Positions 1 to 7,883 of a stretch of 16,870 bases of DNA are shown here, piece by piece. Source of the DNA: Bacteroidetes bacterium UBA7368 (lineage in GTDB: Bacteria; Bacteroidota; Rhodothermia; Rhodothermales; UBA10348); NCBI GenBank assembly GCA_002469915.1, contig DKOG01000241.1, forward strand, positions 3,666 through 20,535, given 5' to 3'. Positions within the stretch are counted from its first letter, which is position 1. Each line of letters opens with the position of its first letter. The position numbers and the translations under genes were made by a program. The notes under the pieces are model-generated. The model saw only the letters and a program-made list of their open reading frames with translations, searched no databases and was not told where the DNA came from.

Positions 1-82
1 CCCAGTGCCTCTTTACAATTCATTTGGGGATGCTTGGCTATTTGCTGAACATCTGAAAAAAGCGTGTACCCGTATTGTCTGA
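1..82 (+). CDS. kynU: Kynureninase, C-terminal end only (cut by window edge)
   Basis: Reading from base 2 gives an open frame that ends at TGA (80-82) and contains PVPLYNSFGDAW followed by LFAEHLKKA. The block APVPLYNSF plus a short amphipathic helix is the conserved end of kynureninase, the PLP enzyme that cleaves 3-hydroxykynurenine (or kynurenine) to 3-hydroxyanthranilate (or anthranilate) and alanine. Only about 26 residues are present, so the catalytic lysine region cannot be seen. The stop overlaps the kmo start by 8 bases, which implies translational coupling in a kynU-kmo operon. The identification rests on the short motif plus the kmo neighbour. Confidence 0.8.
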   Translation, partial: PVPLYNSFGDAWLFAEHLKKACTRIV

Positions 83-1433
83 TAACAAAACCCATGCGGT
101 CATTGCGGGAGGCGGCTTAGCCGGCTCTCTGCTTGCTCTGACGCTTGCTGAACGCGGAATGCGAGTCAGTGTCGTAGAAAAAAGAGGCGACCTCAGAAGC
201 GAGGAGGCTCCCTCCGGTCGCTCTATCAACCTCGCTTTATCTGAACGAGGCATTCATGCGCTCAAAGGCGTTGGCCTAGCAGATACGGTGCTTGAGAATA
301 CGATTCCAATGCGAGGACGCATTATTCACGCAGTCAATGGCGAAACCAAGTTCTTGCCATACAGCAGACATTCCCATGAATTTATCCGGGCGATTTCCAG
401 ACCTGGGCTGAATCGCGTTCTGCTTCAAAGGGCAGGCGATAACGATCAGATCGAGCTCCATTTCGATACCGCCGTATCCTCGATTGATCTAGTCCAAAAA
501 ACGATCTCAATTACGGGTTCTGATGGCCAAGCCAACAGCTTATCCTATGACCTGCTGTTCGGAGCCGATGGTGCGGGTTCAGTGGTCCGCTCTGAAATAG
601 AGCAATCTGTAGATCTTGGATATCAACAGAGTATGCTCGCGCACGGATACAAAGAACTCACGATTGGCCCTGAGGCTGACGGTGGATTCAAGTTGGAGAA
701 AGAGGCGCTACATATCTGGCCTCGGGGGACCTATATGTTGATTGCTCTTCCCAATATGGATGGTAGCTTTACGTGTACCCTGTTTTTGCCTCAAAACAGT
801 ACTCCAGGTTTTGAGCAATTAACCACTCCACAGGCCGTAGATGCGTTTTTCTCAGATCAGTTTGCGGATGCAAAAGAGCTCATTCCGGACCTAACCGAGC
901 AGTTTTTTGCCAATCCAACGGGCGTTCTGGGCACCATTCGATGTCAAAAATGGACCGCAGATGGAGCGACTCTTATTCTTGGCGATGCGGCTCACGCCAT
1001 CGTTCCCTTTTTTGGGCAAGGCATGAACTGCGCCTTTGAAGATGTATCGGTACTCGCAGACTTCATGGATTCGAGTAATTACGCTGATTTTTCAGATCTA
1101 TTGGCCGATTATGAAGCGAGTCGTATTCCGAATGCGAATGCCATTGCTGACATGGCGCTCGATAACTACATCGAAATGCGAGACCTTGTCGCCGACCCTG
1201 TTTTCAGACTTGAGCGATCCGTTGCTTTGGAGTTGGAGCGCAGACATCCGGACCACTTTATTCCAAAGTATTCATTGGTCTCCTTCAATCGCATCTCGTA
1301 CCAACGAGCGCACGAAATTGGACACGCTCAGCAGCATATGCTGAAAACACTATGTCAGGAATGTACAAGCCTGGATGAGATTGATTGGGACCGAGCTGCA
1401 TCGATGGTTCTGACATTGCCCGAACTTTCCTAA
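75..1433 (+). CDS. kmo: Kynurenine 3-monooxygenase
   Basis: FAD- and NADPH-dependent hydroxylase that converts L-kynurenine to 3-hydroxykynurenine. The 452 residues show the N-terminal Rossmann motif GGGLAG (12-17), the family block GRSINLALSERG (48-59), the GADG motif (163-166) and the FAD-ribityl motif GDAAHAIVPFFGQG (from 303). The C-terminal part carries NYIEMRDLV, typical of KMO rather than generic aromatic hydroxylases. Length matches the family. The start is TTG at 75: the same frame is closed by TGA at 54-56 and has no ATG or GTG in between. No clear Shine-Dalgarno is visible, so initiation probably depends on coupling to kynU, which it overlaps by 8 bases. It ends with TAA 12 bases from the convergent kynA stop. 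Confidence 0.95.
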   Translation: MSDNKTHAVIAGGGLAGSLLALTLAERGMRVSVVEKRGDLRSEEAPSGRSINLALSERGIHALKGVGLADTVLENTIPMRGRIIHAVNGETKFLPYSRHSHEFIRAISRPGLNRVLLQRAGDNDQIELHFDTAVSSIDLVQKTISITGSDGQANSLSYDLLFGADGAGSVVRSEIEQSVDLGYQQSMLAHGYKELTIGPEADGGFKLEKEALHIWPRGTYMLIALPNMDGSFTCTLFLPQNSTPGFEQLTTPQAVDAFFSDQFADAKELIPDLTEQFFANPTGVLGTIRCQKWTADGATLILGDAAHAIVPFFGQGMNCAFEDVSVLADFMDSSNYADFSDLLADYEASRIPNANAIADMALDNYIEMRDLVADPVFRLERSVALELERRHPDHFIPKYSLVSFNRISYQRAHEIGHAQQHMLKTLCQECTSLDEIDWDRAASMVLTLPELS

Positions 1434-1445
1434 GACAGGTAGGCA

Positions 1446-2546
1446 TTACGCCCGATCTGGATGCCAGTGAAAACCAAGCTTCTGGCGGACATTTTCTGGA
1501 AGTTTAGGAAGCTCTGAACGGGGAATGAAAAAGGTGGTCAAGTTGTTCAGATCCCCAAATACTCTGTTGTGCTCAGCAGCTTTTCGAAGGTATTCCCCTC
1601 CAGAAGAACCACCCGTACCAATTTTCGTCCCGATCATTCGCTTGGCCATCAGCGCATGACGATAGCGCCAGTTGGTAAAGTTCTCATCGATATCAACCAG
1701 CGCCTGCAAGAGACGGAAAGGTAGATGTAAAATGGGCTCATCCCGATACAATTGAATGAGCAAGGCGGCCTGCAGCGCGCGATGAGAAAGTCTCACTTCT
1801 TTACTAGCCAACAAGTCCGCGTATTTTTCGGCACTAAACAGGGCCGAAAAATGGGTCCTAGTACCGTCCAGATTTTTCATCTGGGCCGTTTTCTCGTCCT
1901 TCGTCAGTGTTGGATTTGTCTGAATGTGATCGGCATCAGAAGAAAGCATCCGATCTACAGCTTCTTTATAAGACTCCCAAAAATCAAACATCCCTACCTG
2001 AATAAACGGAGTGCGTTCGAGCCACGATTCCACTAAATCAAACAGGGATGGACTCTCTTCCGTCGCCTCGACTTTGTGCCGATCTGTATCGGAATAGCGG
2101 GAAGTGTACTTCGTTTTCGTAAATGCGTGGCGGTCATGAGGACGCATGCCCATCTTGTTCTCTACAATTCGCCACTGTGCACTCTGGAATCCAGAAGCGG
2201 GAATCAATTCATCCCGGAAGTCCAGAAAATCGAGCGGCGTCATCGTTTCAAGAATATTAATCTGCTGAATCAATACCCGCTGGATCTCGATAATCCGCTC
2301 CAGGTGAGATACAACCTTTCCTAGATCGCCTTCTTCAACAGCCTCCCTGTTTAACAGACGAACCACTCCATCTATTTCCCAAAGAACCTGCTTGAACCAC
2401 AACTCATACGTCTGGTGAATGATGATGAACAGCATCTCATCATGAGCTGGATCCCCTTTGTTGCCCGATTTCAGATCCTGCGCACCTAGAATAGTCTCAA
2501 GCTGCAGATAGTCGCCGTAATACAGGCCTTTGGGTTTTCCGCTCAT
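1446..2546 (-). CDS. kynA: Tryptophan 2,3-dioxygenase
   Basis: Heme enzyme that opens the tryptophan indole ring with O2 to give N-formylkynurenine, the first step of the kynurenine pathway. Visible hallmarks in 366 residues are IIIHQTYELWFKQ with the active-site His44, FRDEL with the substrate-carboxylate Arg111, WRYRHALM with the proximal heme ligand His297, and the TGGSSG loop (311-316). All key residues are intact. The ATG at 2546 overlaps the hpt stop as ATGA, so it is translationally coupled to a purine salvage gene. It converges on kmo with 12 bases between stops, leaving little room for separate terminators. The N-formylkynurenine formamidase needed between this enzyme and KMO is not in the window. 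Confidence 0.96.
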   Translation of the reverse strand: MSGKPKGLYYGDYLQLETILGAQDLKSGNKGDPAHDEMLFIIIHQTYELWFKQVLWEIDGVVRLLNREAVEEGDLGKVVSHLERIIEIQRVLIQQINILETMTPLDFLDFRDELIPASGFQSAQWRIVENKMGMRPHDRHAFTKTKYTSRYSDTDRHKVEATEESPSLFDLVESWLERTPFIQVGMFDFWESYKEAVDRMLSSDADHIQTNPTLTKDEKTAQMKNLDGTRTHFSALFSAEKYADLLASKEVRLSHRALQAALLIQLYRDEPILHLPFRLLQALVDIDENFTNWRYRHALMAKRMIGTKIGTGGSSGGEYLRKAAEHNRVFGDLNNLTTFFIPRSELPKLPENVRQKLGFHWHPDRA

Positions 2547-3127
2547 TGAATCTGGTCCATCTGATCTTCTAGAATGTAAATGTCGGCCAAATTTCGGCCA
2601 ACCTGTCCGTAGTCCAACCCATAACCAACGACAAATAAGTTGGTGATCTTAAATCCAACGTATTCCAACGGCACATCTACTTTTGTGGCCTCATGCTTGT
2701 GCAAAAGCGTAGCGGTCTTTAATGACGCGGGACCAGCTTCCGACATTTGGGAAAGGATGAAATCCATTGATAATCCCGTGTCTACGATATCCTCAACGAC
2801 AATCACATGCCGGTCTTTGATATCCGCATCAATGCGTTTCAACTCCTTAACGTCTCCAGAGGAAATCTTATTGGCTCCATAGGAGGACAGCTTCATGAAA
2901 TCGACCTCGCAATCGATATCAATCGAACGCATCAGATCTGACAAAAAGATAAAAGCGCCGTTCAATACCCCGATTAGAATGGGCTTTTTGCCCTTATAAT
3001 CAGCAGAAATCTGAGCCCCGAGTTCCTTCGTGCGACTCTTTAGCGTTTCTGCAGTGAGGTACTTCCGAAACCGCTCACCACGAATGATAACAGTTTGCTC
3101 GTCGTGAACTAGAAATGTGGCTTCCAT
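2543..3127 (-). CDS. hpt: Hypoxanthine(-guanine) phosphoribosyltransferase
   Basis: Purine salvage enzyme that joins hypoxanthine (and often guanine) to PRPP, giving IMP (and GMP). The PRPP-binding loop VVEDIVDTGLS (110-120) carries the Glu-Asp pair and the DTG turn typical of type I phosphoribosyltransferases. LIGVLNGAFIF, the SSYG flexible-loop start (81-84) and FVVGYGLDYGQVGRNL near the C-terminus are Hpt family blocks. At 194 residues it is slightly longer than the usual 175-185, with the excess at the N-terminus. The ATG at 3127 has no obvious Shine-Dalgarno. It lies 49 bases after tilS, a very common bacterial pairing, and overlaps kynA by 4 bases. Confidence 0.95.
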   Translation of the reverse strand: MEATFLVHDEQTVIIRGERFRKYLTAETLKSRTKELGAQISADYKGKKPILIGVLNGAFIFLSDLMRSIDIDCEVDFMKLSSYGANKISSGDVKELKRIDADIKDRHVIVVEDIVDTGLSMDFILSQMSEAGPASLKTATLLHKHEATKVDVPLEYVGFKITNLFVVGYGLDYGQVGRNLADIYILEDQMDQIQ

Positions 3128-3176
3128 TCAGGTTTTGATGGTGTGAGTATAAACGCGAACATGAAAATACACGCCT

Positions 3177-4556
3177 TCATCCAAAGAGTTTGGTTTTATT
3201 CCAAACCAAATGCACAATATTGGTGGTCTTTTCAGTGACCTTGAATCGTTCGTCGATTCGGTGTCCGACGATCCAGGCTAGTTTACCAGCCGCATCCACA
3301 ACCGGCACTTCTTTTTTATGGGCTGCTGAAACATGCGCATCCGTTAGAAATGATTTTACCTTAGTCGATCCTTCTGACCCGAGCGGACAAAACCGATCAC
3401 CATCCCTCCATCTGCGCATTACAACCCAATTACCCAGTGCATCACCGTCTAAATAAGCTTCGTTTTGATGTGCTTGATTCAATTCACTTGGTTCAACGAG
3501 AATGGCCTCTACCCGTAAGCTTCCCCCACCTACTACAATCTCAGAGCCTAGCACCAATGGGTTGAAGCCTACTTCCGCCCAAGCATCCTTGAATAGCGGG
3601 GAAAAAGTTAGACCGTCTCGTTCCCTGGTTACACGCACCGACCCAACTTCAACATGTCGCCCCGTCTGACTGCTCAAAAGCCGTTCAACCGTTTCAACGA
3701 CGGTCTTCCGCCTAGGTGCTTCTGGGTCAATTTCGCGAATGATCTCTAAAACCATCCAACCTCGAATAATGGGTGGAAGCGCCTTCCATTCTCCTTCTGA
3801 AAGGTGTCTGGTTTCATGGAGGGCGTTGAGCAAAGTCTTCTTCAGCTCTGCAATGCGCGATTGAAGACCCAACCCTGCATCACGAAATGCTCGATATTCC
3901 AGTAACGGCATCGAACCTAATTCCTGCCGGAGCGCATTCCGTGCGTATTGCGGATTGGTATTGCTCTCGTCCTCCCTCCACACCAGACCCCGAGACCGGG
4001 CGTAGGCCGTGAGGTCTTCGCGATTAAAGGGCAGCAGTGGACGAAATAGTGTGATCCCACTGTTCAATTGGCGCACATCAGACATCCCTGAAAGACCAGC
4101 TAAGCCCGATCCTCGATTCAGATTTAATAGTATGGTCTCGAGTTGATCGTCCGCATGATGGGCTACGGAAACCTGCCCCAAGGATTGCTCTTTGGCCAAC
4201 TGAGCAAACCAAGCATAGCGTACATCACGAGCCCACTCCTGCATGGATCCACGTTCGGGTTGCTGATTTGTTAGGTCCAATTCGTGGTAGCACACTTCGG
4301 TGGAAGCAGCCAGCTGACGAACCAAATCAGCATCTTTGAACGAAGCAGCGCCCCTCAATCCGTATTGAACGTGAGCTATTTGCAGCGGAACCTGAAAGTG
4401 CAATAGAAGATCTACCAACACGATAGAATCCAGTCCCCCACTTACACCGACAAGCACTGGCTGTTCTTTTTCGAAACGATCAAGGCTGAGGAGTCGTTTT
4501 TCGAAACGATCTAGAACGTGTTGAACTCCGGTATCTGTATCAAGGGCAACCCTCAT
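3177..4556 (-). CDS. tilS: tRNA(Ile)-lysidine synthase
   Basis: ATP-dependent enzyme that attaches lysine to C34 of the CAU-anticodon tRNA-Ile, so that it reads AUA. The N-type PP-loop motif is VSGGLDS (38-44), and AHHADDQLET (132-141) is the TilS family signature. The RGSGLAGLSGM block follows. The C-terminal domain shows WRDGDRFCPLGSEG, VKSFLTD and IVGHRIDERF, matching the TilS C-terminal substrate-binding domain. Length (459) fits the long form. The start ATG at 4556 lies 11 bases after the mutL stop. The N-terminus contains LDRFEK twice (10-residue spacing), matching a 15-base direct repeat in the DNA. hpt follows, the classic neighbour. Confidence 0.95.
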   Translation of the reverse strand: MRVALDTDTGVQHVLDRFEKRLLSLDRFEKEQPVLVGVSGGLDSIVLVDLLLHFQVPLQIAHVQYGLRGAASFKDADLVRQLAASTEVCYHELDLTNQQPERGSMQEWARDVRYAWFAQLAKEQSLGQVSVAHHADDQLETILLNLNRGSGLAGLSGMSDVRQLNSGITLFRPLLPFNREDLTAYARSRGLVWREDESNTNPQYARNALRQELGSMPLLEYRAFRDAGLGLQSRIAELKKTLLNALHETRHLSEGEWKALPPIIRGWMVLEIIREIDPEAPRRKTVVETVERLLSSQTGRHVEVGSVRVTRERDGLTFSPLFKDAWAEVGFNPLVLGSEIVVGGGSLRVEAILVEPSELNQAHQNEAYLDGDALGNWVVMRRWRDGDRFCPLGSEGSTKVKSFLTDAHVSAAHKKEVPVVDAAGKLAWIVGHRIDERFKVTEKTTNIVHLVWNKTKLFG

Positions 4557-4567
4557 GACATTACCCG

Positions 4568-6412
4568 TTAGGGTCGCTGGTCAAACCGCTCGCGCAATTC
4601 TTCCCCGGACATAGTGATAATAGTTGGCCGGCCATCAGGGCCTACATATGGAGATTCGCACTGGAAAAGCTGATCGATCAAGGCACGCATCTCTCTGGGA
4701 GACAACGTATTGCCTGATCTAACTGCTCCTCTTCTAGCTACAGATCTAGCCAAGTTCTCCTGCCCCGAAAGTCCATCTACGCGCTCAAACAAACGGTACT
4801 GATCAATGATTTCATCCAAGACGCTGCGTTCATCGCCAGTTGAAATATCGGCCGGTACACCACGTACGGATACCTTGTTTTTCTTCTTTGGCTCGACATC
4901 AAAGCCGAGGCGATTGAGATCAGGCAGAAGACTTTCTAGCAGCGCATAATCGGCGGCAGAAAACTCAATCTCACGGGGAAACAGTAACTGCTGAGATAGC
5001 CCAAAGCCCTCTTTTAAACAGGACAACGCCTGCTCATAGAGAATGCGCTCATGAGCCGCCTGTTGTTCAATGATAACCAACCCAGAACGAATCTGAGTCA
5101 GGATATAGGTATCGTGCAACTGCCAGAGCAGTCCTTCCTCTCCAACACCGTCCTTTGCACTATCAACGGGCCGCGATTGGCCTGCTGGGAGCGTTACCGC
5201 TCCTTCGTAAAGCGATTTGGAAGCGGCTCCAGTTAACCATGACGTAGCCGAATCTGCTGAATAGGAAGGGCGATGACCGGACTGTAGGCCTCCAGAAGGG
5301 TTCTGAGACGATGGCGTTGCAGATTGAAAGCGATCAGCCAAACCCAAGTCTAGGTGATGTAGCGGCTGAGCTTGGCTTATATCGGGCGTGCCCAAGGACG
5401 TGCCGAGTGCGCGCCGTACCACGGCGCGCAGCATGCCATAAACCCCACGCTCATCATCAAATTTCACTTCCGCTTTAGTCGGATGCACATTCACATCTAC
5501 ATGCCGCGGATCGATGTCCAAGAAGAGAACAAAAAATGGATACGAGCCCTCAGGGAGAAGATATTCGAACGCCGAAAGCACAGCATGTTCGATATAACGA
5601 TGTTTTACATAACGACCATTTACAAACAAAAATTGCTGGCCTCTAGTTCGCCGAGCACTTTCAGGAGCACCTAAAATACCGCGAACGGCGAGATAACTGG
5701 TAGACTCTTCAACTGAGATGAGGGTCGAACCTTTTCCAATCGGAATCAGGTCGGCTGCTCTTCTTTTAAGTCCTGTGTCTGACTCCTCAACGGACACTTT
5801 TTCGACTTCCAGCAACATGTTGCCTTCGTGCTCGACGCGGAAACCGACAGACGGATGCGAAAGAGCCAACACCTGGATCATATCCAGTATATGCTTCAAT
5901 TCAGTCTGTGGGCGCTTTAAAAAATTACGACGAGCCGGTACATTAAAAAACAAGTTTCGGATAGCAATGGACGTTCCCTGCATAGGGGCCGCAGGCCCGT
6001 CTTCAACAAGCTCTCCTCCATCCATTCGAATCATGAATGCTGGCGCCTCTCCTGAAGTACCCGAACGCAATTCGACCTGAGAAACGGATGCGATAGAAGC
6101 CAGCGCTTCTCCGCGGAAACCCAGCGTATGAATGGCTTCTAGATCTTCAACCGTTCGGATTTTACTTGTCGCATGACGCTCGAATGACAGTAGAGCATCG
6201 GATGGCGACATGCCACAACCGTTGTCTATCACTTGAATTAGCGAACTTCCGGCATCTTTTAGCAGAAGCTGAATATCATCTGCCCCTGCATCTAACGCAT
6301 TTTCTACCAGTTCTTTGACGGCAGACGCGGGACGTTGCACCACCTCACCGGCAGCAATTTTATTGGCCAGCGAAAGGGGCATTACTTGAATAATGTTGCC
6401 TACTTCCTCCAT
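4568..6412 (-). CDS. mutL: DNA mismatch repair protein MutL
   Basis: GHKL ATPase that links MutS mismatch recognition to strand removal. With the ATG at 6412 (614 residues) the ATPase domain starts at the usual distance: LANKIAAGEVVQRPAS, catalytic Glu34 and Asn38 in KELVENALDAGA, DNGCGM (63-68) and LGFRGEALASI (97-107). A Ser/Gly/Gln-rich linker follows, then the dimerisation/endonuclease domain. There the motif usually written DQHA(X)2E(X)4E reads EQQAAHERILYE (449-460), ACR reads ARR (559-561), and CPHGRP reads GPDGRP (591-596), so three metal-binding motifs are altered. An in-frame GTG at 6454 would add 14 residues; I prefer the ATG. tilS follows after 11 bases. Confidence 0.95.
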   Translation of the reverse strand: MEEVGNIIQVMPLSLANKIAAGEVVQRPASAVKELVENALDAGADDIQLLLKDAGSSLIQVIDNGCGMSPSDALLSFERHATSKIRTVEDLEAIHTLGFRGEALASIASVSQVELRSGTSGEAPAFMIRMDGGELVEDGPAAPMQGTSIAIRNLFFNVPARRNFLKRPQTELKHILDMIQVLALSHPSVGFRVEHEGNMLLEVEKVSVEESDTGLKRRAADLIPIGKGSTLISVEESTSYLAVRGILGAPESARRTRGQQFLFVNGRYVKHRYIEHAVLSAFEYLLPEGSYPFFVLFLDIDPRHVDVNVHPTKAEVKFDDERGVYGMLRAVVRRALGTSLGTPDISQAQPLHHLDLGLADRFQSATPSSQNPSGGLQSGHRPSYSADSATSWLTGAASKSLYEGAVTLPAGQSRPVDSAKDGVGEEGLLWQLHDTYILTQIRSGLVIIEQQAAHERILYEQALSCLKEGFGLSQQLLFPREIEFSAADYALLESLLPDLNRLGFDVEPKKKNKVSVRGVPADISTGDERSVLDEIIDQYRLFERVDGLSGQENLARSVARRGAVRSGNTLSPREMRALIDQLFQCESPYVGPDGRPTIITMSGEELRERFDQRP

Positions 6413-6478
6413 TACAAGGGACTGTTCCTTTCTCACGCCCTGTCTTTCACTCACATACTACGCTCAATTGATTACTAT

Positions 6479-6688
6479 CTACCCACCGAGCTGAACGTAC
6501 ACATACGTCGCCATGGCAAACAGCAATAGAAAATAAATGATACCTGCGGGACTACGACGCTTCGCTTTGCTCAAGCGTTGAACCCGCATCCGCTGCTTGA
6601 TCTTCTCCTCTTTCTTCGGGTTATAAAACCGCGGTTCGTAATCGAATCGTTTTGGACGAATACCCCGTCCAGAGCTTAGGATTCCCAT
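6479..6688 (-). CDS. Small basic single-span membrane protein, unknown function
   Basis: A 69-residue protein with a strongly basic, probably cytosolic N-terminal half (KRFDYEPRFYNPKKEEKIKQ and an RLSKAKRR cluster) and one C-terminal hydrophobic segment, roughly residues 48-66, ending in QLGG. Short proteins of this build, with an RFxYxPRxYxPxKE-like motif, occur in Bacteroidota-type genomes, but I know of no assigned function. It sits between cdsA (71 bases) and mutL (66 bases) on the same strand, with an ATG at 6688 preceded by an A/T-rich leader. The residue pattern (charge segregation, one clean transmembrane span) supports a real gene. Confidence 0.75.
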   Translation of the reverse strand: MGILSSGRGIRPKRFDYEPRFYNPKKEEKIKQRMRVQRLSKAKRRSPAGIIYFLLLFAMATYVYVQLGG

Positions 6689-6759
6689 AAGTCTTTACTT
6701 TCAATATAAAACGATAGAGACTGTATACCTGAAGCACTGCTGCCTCGTTCCTCAACAGT

Positions 6760-7581
6760 TTATCCACCGATAAGGCCCGAGATGTGGACCAAATACAAGT
6801 AATACATAGGCGCGGTAAAGATAAGCGAATCAAATCGATCCATAACGCCCCCATGCCCGGGTAGCAAAGAACCCGAGTCTTTGACGTCTGCACTGCGTTT
6901 GACCGCACTCTCCAAGAGATCACCGAGTTGTCCCCAAAAGCCGCCCAGCAACGCCAGAGCGAATACATCCGTCCACGTAAGGAAGGCCAAGATGAACAGT
7001 TTAAAGGCCACTGCAGCCAAAATGGCAGCTACTAGCCCACCTATCGTACCCTCCCAGGTCTTATTCGGGGAAATCGATGGAGCAAACTTGTGCTTTCCGA
7101 TAGATTTACCCGTGTAGTATGCGCCCGTATCCGTCACCCATATCAAACAGAACAGCATGAGGGTCAGTGTAAACGCGTCTGAAGCACCGAGGACTAGGCC
7201 GGCTTCCCATCGAATATCAATGAAAAAACTGAACAGCCAAACAGGATATACCACGGTGAGTACCGATCCCGCCATACGCTCTATCGTAGGCCCTGGGCCC
7301 AGCCGAATCGTAGACAGTAAAAAGACCATAAAAACCAATATAAGCAGTGCATCCCAGTAAGGAACGATGAATCGAAGTAACAGAAGCGCACCCAAAATCA
7401 CGGACCAGATCCCGCTTGAATGCCAACCTGTTTTTCGAATCATAGTCGACATTTCCCAAACGCCTCCAAGGGCGACTAAAGAAATGAATCCGTAGAAGAC
7501 CCATCCTCCAAACCAAATGGAACTCAGGATAAGAGGAATGCCAACAATGGCAGTGGCTATGCGAGCGACACCTTGTTTCAT
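6760..7581 (-). CDS. cdsA: Phosphatidate cytidylyltransferase (CDP-diglyceride synthase)
   Basis: Integral membrane enzyme that makes CDP-diacylglycerol from CTP and phosphatidic acid, the branch point of phospholipid synthesis. In 273 residues it has several hydrophobic spans, the DTGAYYTGKSIGKHKF block (151-166), SPNKTWEG (171-178) and the complete CDS signature from Ser225 to Asp251, including AVKRSADVKDSGSLLPGHGG and the following VMDRFD. The length is typical of the family. The ATG at 7581 forms an ATGA overlap with the stop of the preceding DUF2007 gene, so the two are coupled. The small membrane protein gene lies 71 bases downstream. Confidence 0.96.
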   Translation of the reverse strand: MKQGVARIATAIVGIPLILSSIWFGGWVFYGFISLVALGGVWEMSTMIRKTGWHSSGIWSVILGALLLLRFIVPYWDALLILVFMVFLLSTIRLGPGPTIERMAGSVLTVVYPVWLFSFFIDIRWEAGLVLGASDAFTLTLMLFCLIWVTDTGAYYTGKSIGKHKFAPSISPNKTWEGTIGGLVAAILAAVAFKLFILAFLTWTDVFALALLGGFWGQLGDLLESAVKRSADVKDSGSLLPGHGGVMDRFDSLIFTAPMYYLYLVHISGLIGG

Positions 7582-7883
7582 GATTGCTCTCGGTTGGGAG
7601 GGTCGACGTTTTCAGGATTCGAAGCCAAGGCTAGTGTGGTCAATTCTTCGTCTGTCGGAGCGTGTTGTCTAAGAATGTTGATCGCCTTGAGTTCAAAACC
7701 CGGCTGCACGAGCACGTACACCCCGGACGCTGCACCCACATTGAGATTAAAAGCGTGGTCTCGTTTCGATAGGACCACCACATCTAGCCCATTCTCTTTC
7801 AATCGATCCCCAACGATTTCGGCTTCGTAATCACTTCCAGATTCAAAAACGGAAACCCATCCGTCAAATACTTTGCGTTTCAT
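7578..7883 (-). CDS. DUF2007-type small protein
   Basis: About 101 residues from the ATG at 7883. The pattern GWVSVFESGSDYEAEIVGDR, LKENGLDVVVLSKRD and ASGVYVLVQPGFELKAINIL matches the DUF2007 fold (a small GlnB-like alpha/beta domain annotated as putative signal-transducing protein): two strands, a helix spanning the EAEIV...L block, and a VYVLV strand. Biochemical function is unknown. I chose 7883 because GGAG lies six bases upstream, the clearest Shine-Dalgarno in this part of the window. In-frame starts at 7904 and 7931 would overlap the CPBP gene more. The gene overlaps the CPBP gene by 20 bases upstream and cdsA by 4 bases downstream. The C-terminal tail (NPENVDPPNREQS) looks disordered. 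Confidence 0.85.
   Translation of the reverse strand: MKRKVFDGWVSVFESGSDYEAEIVGDRLKENGLDVVVLSKRDHAFNLNVGAASGVYVLVQPGFELKAINILRQHAPTDEELTTLALASNPENVDPPNREQS

Noticed and set aside
1036..1344. 102-codon open frame on the + strand inside kmo
   Set aside because: Out-of-frame shadow of kmo, which is continuous and has full family motifs through this stretch.
6621..6968. 115-codon open frame on the - strand overlapping cdsA and the small membrane protein gene
   Set aside because: It lies in another frame inside two better-supported genes and shows no recognisable domain or sensible composition.
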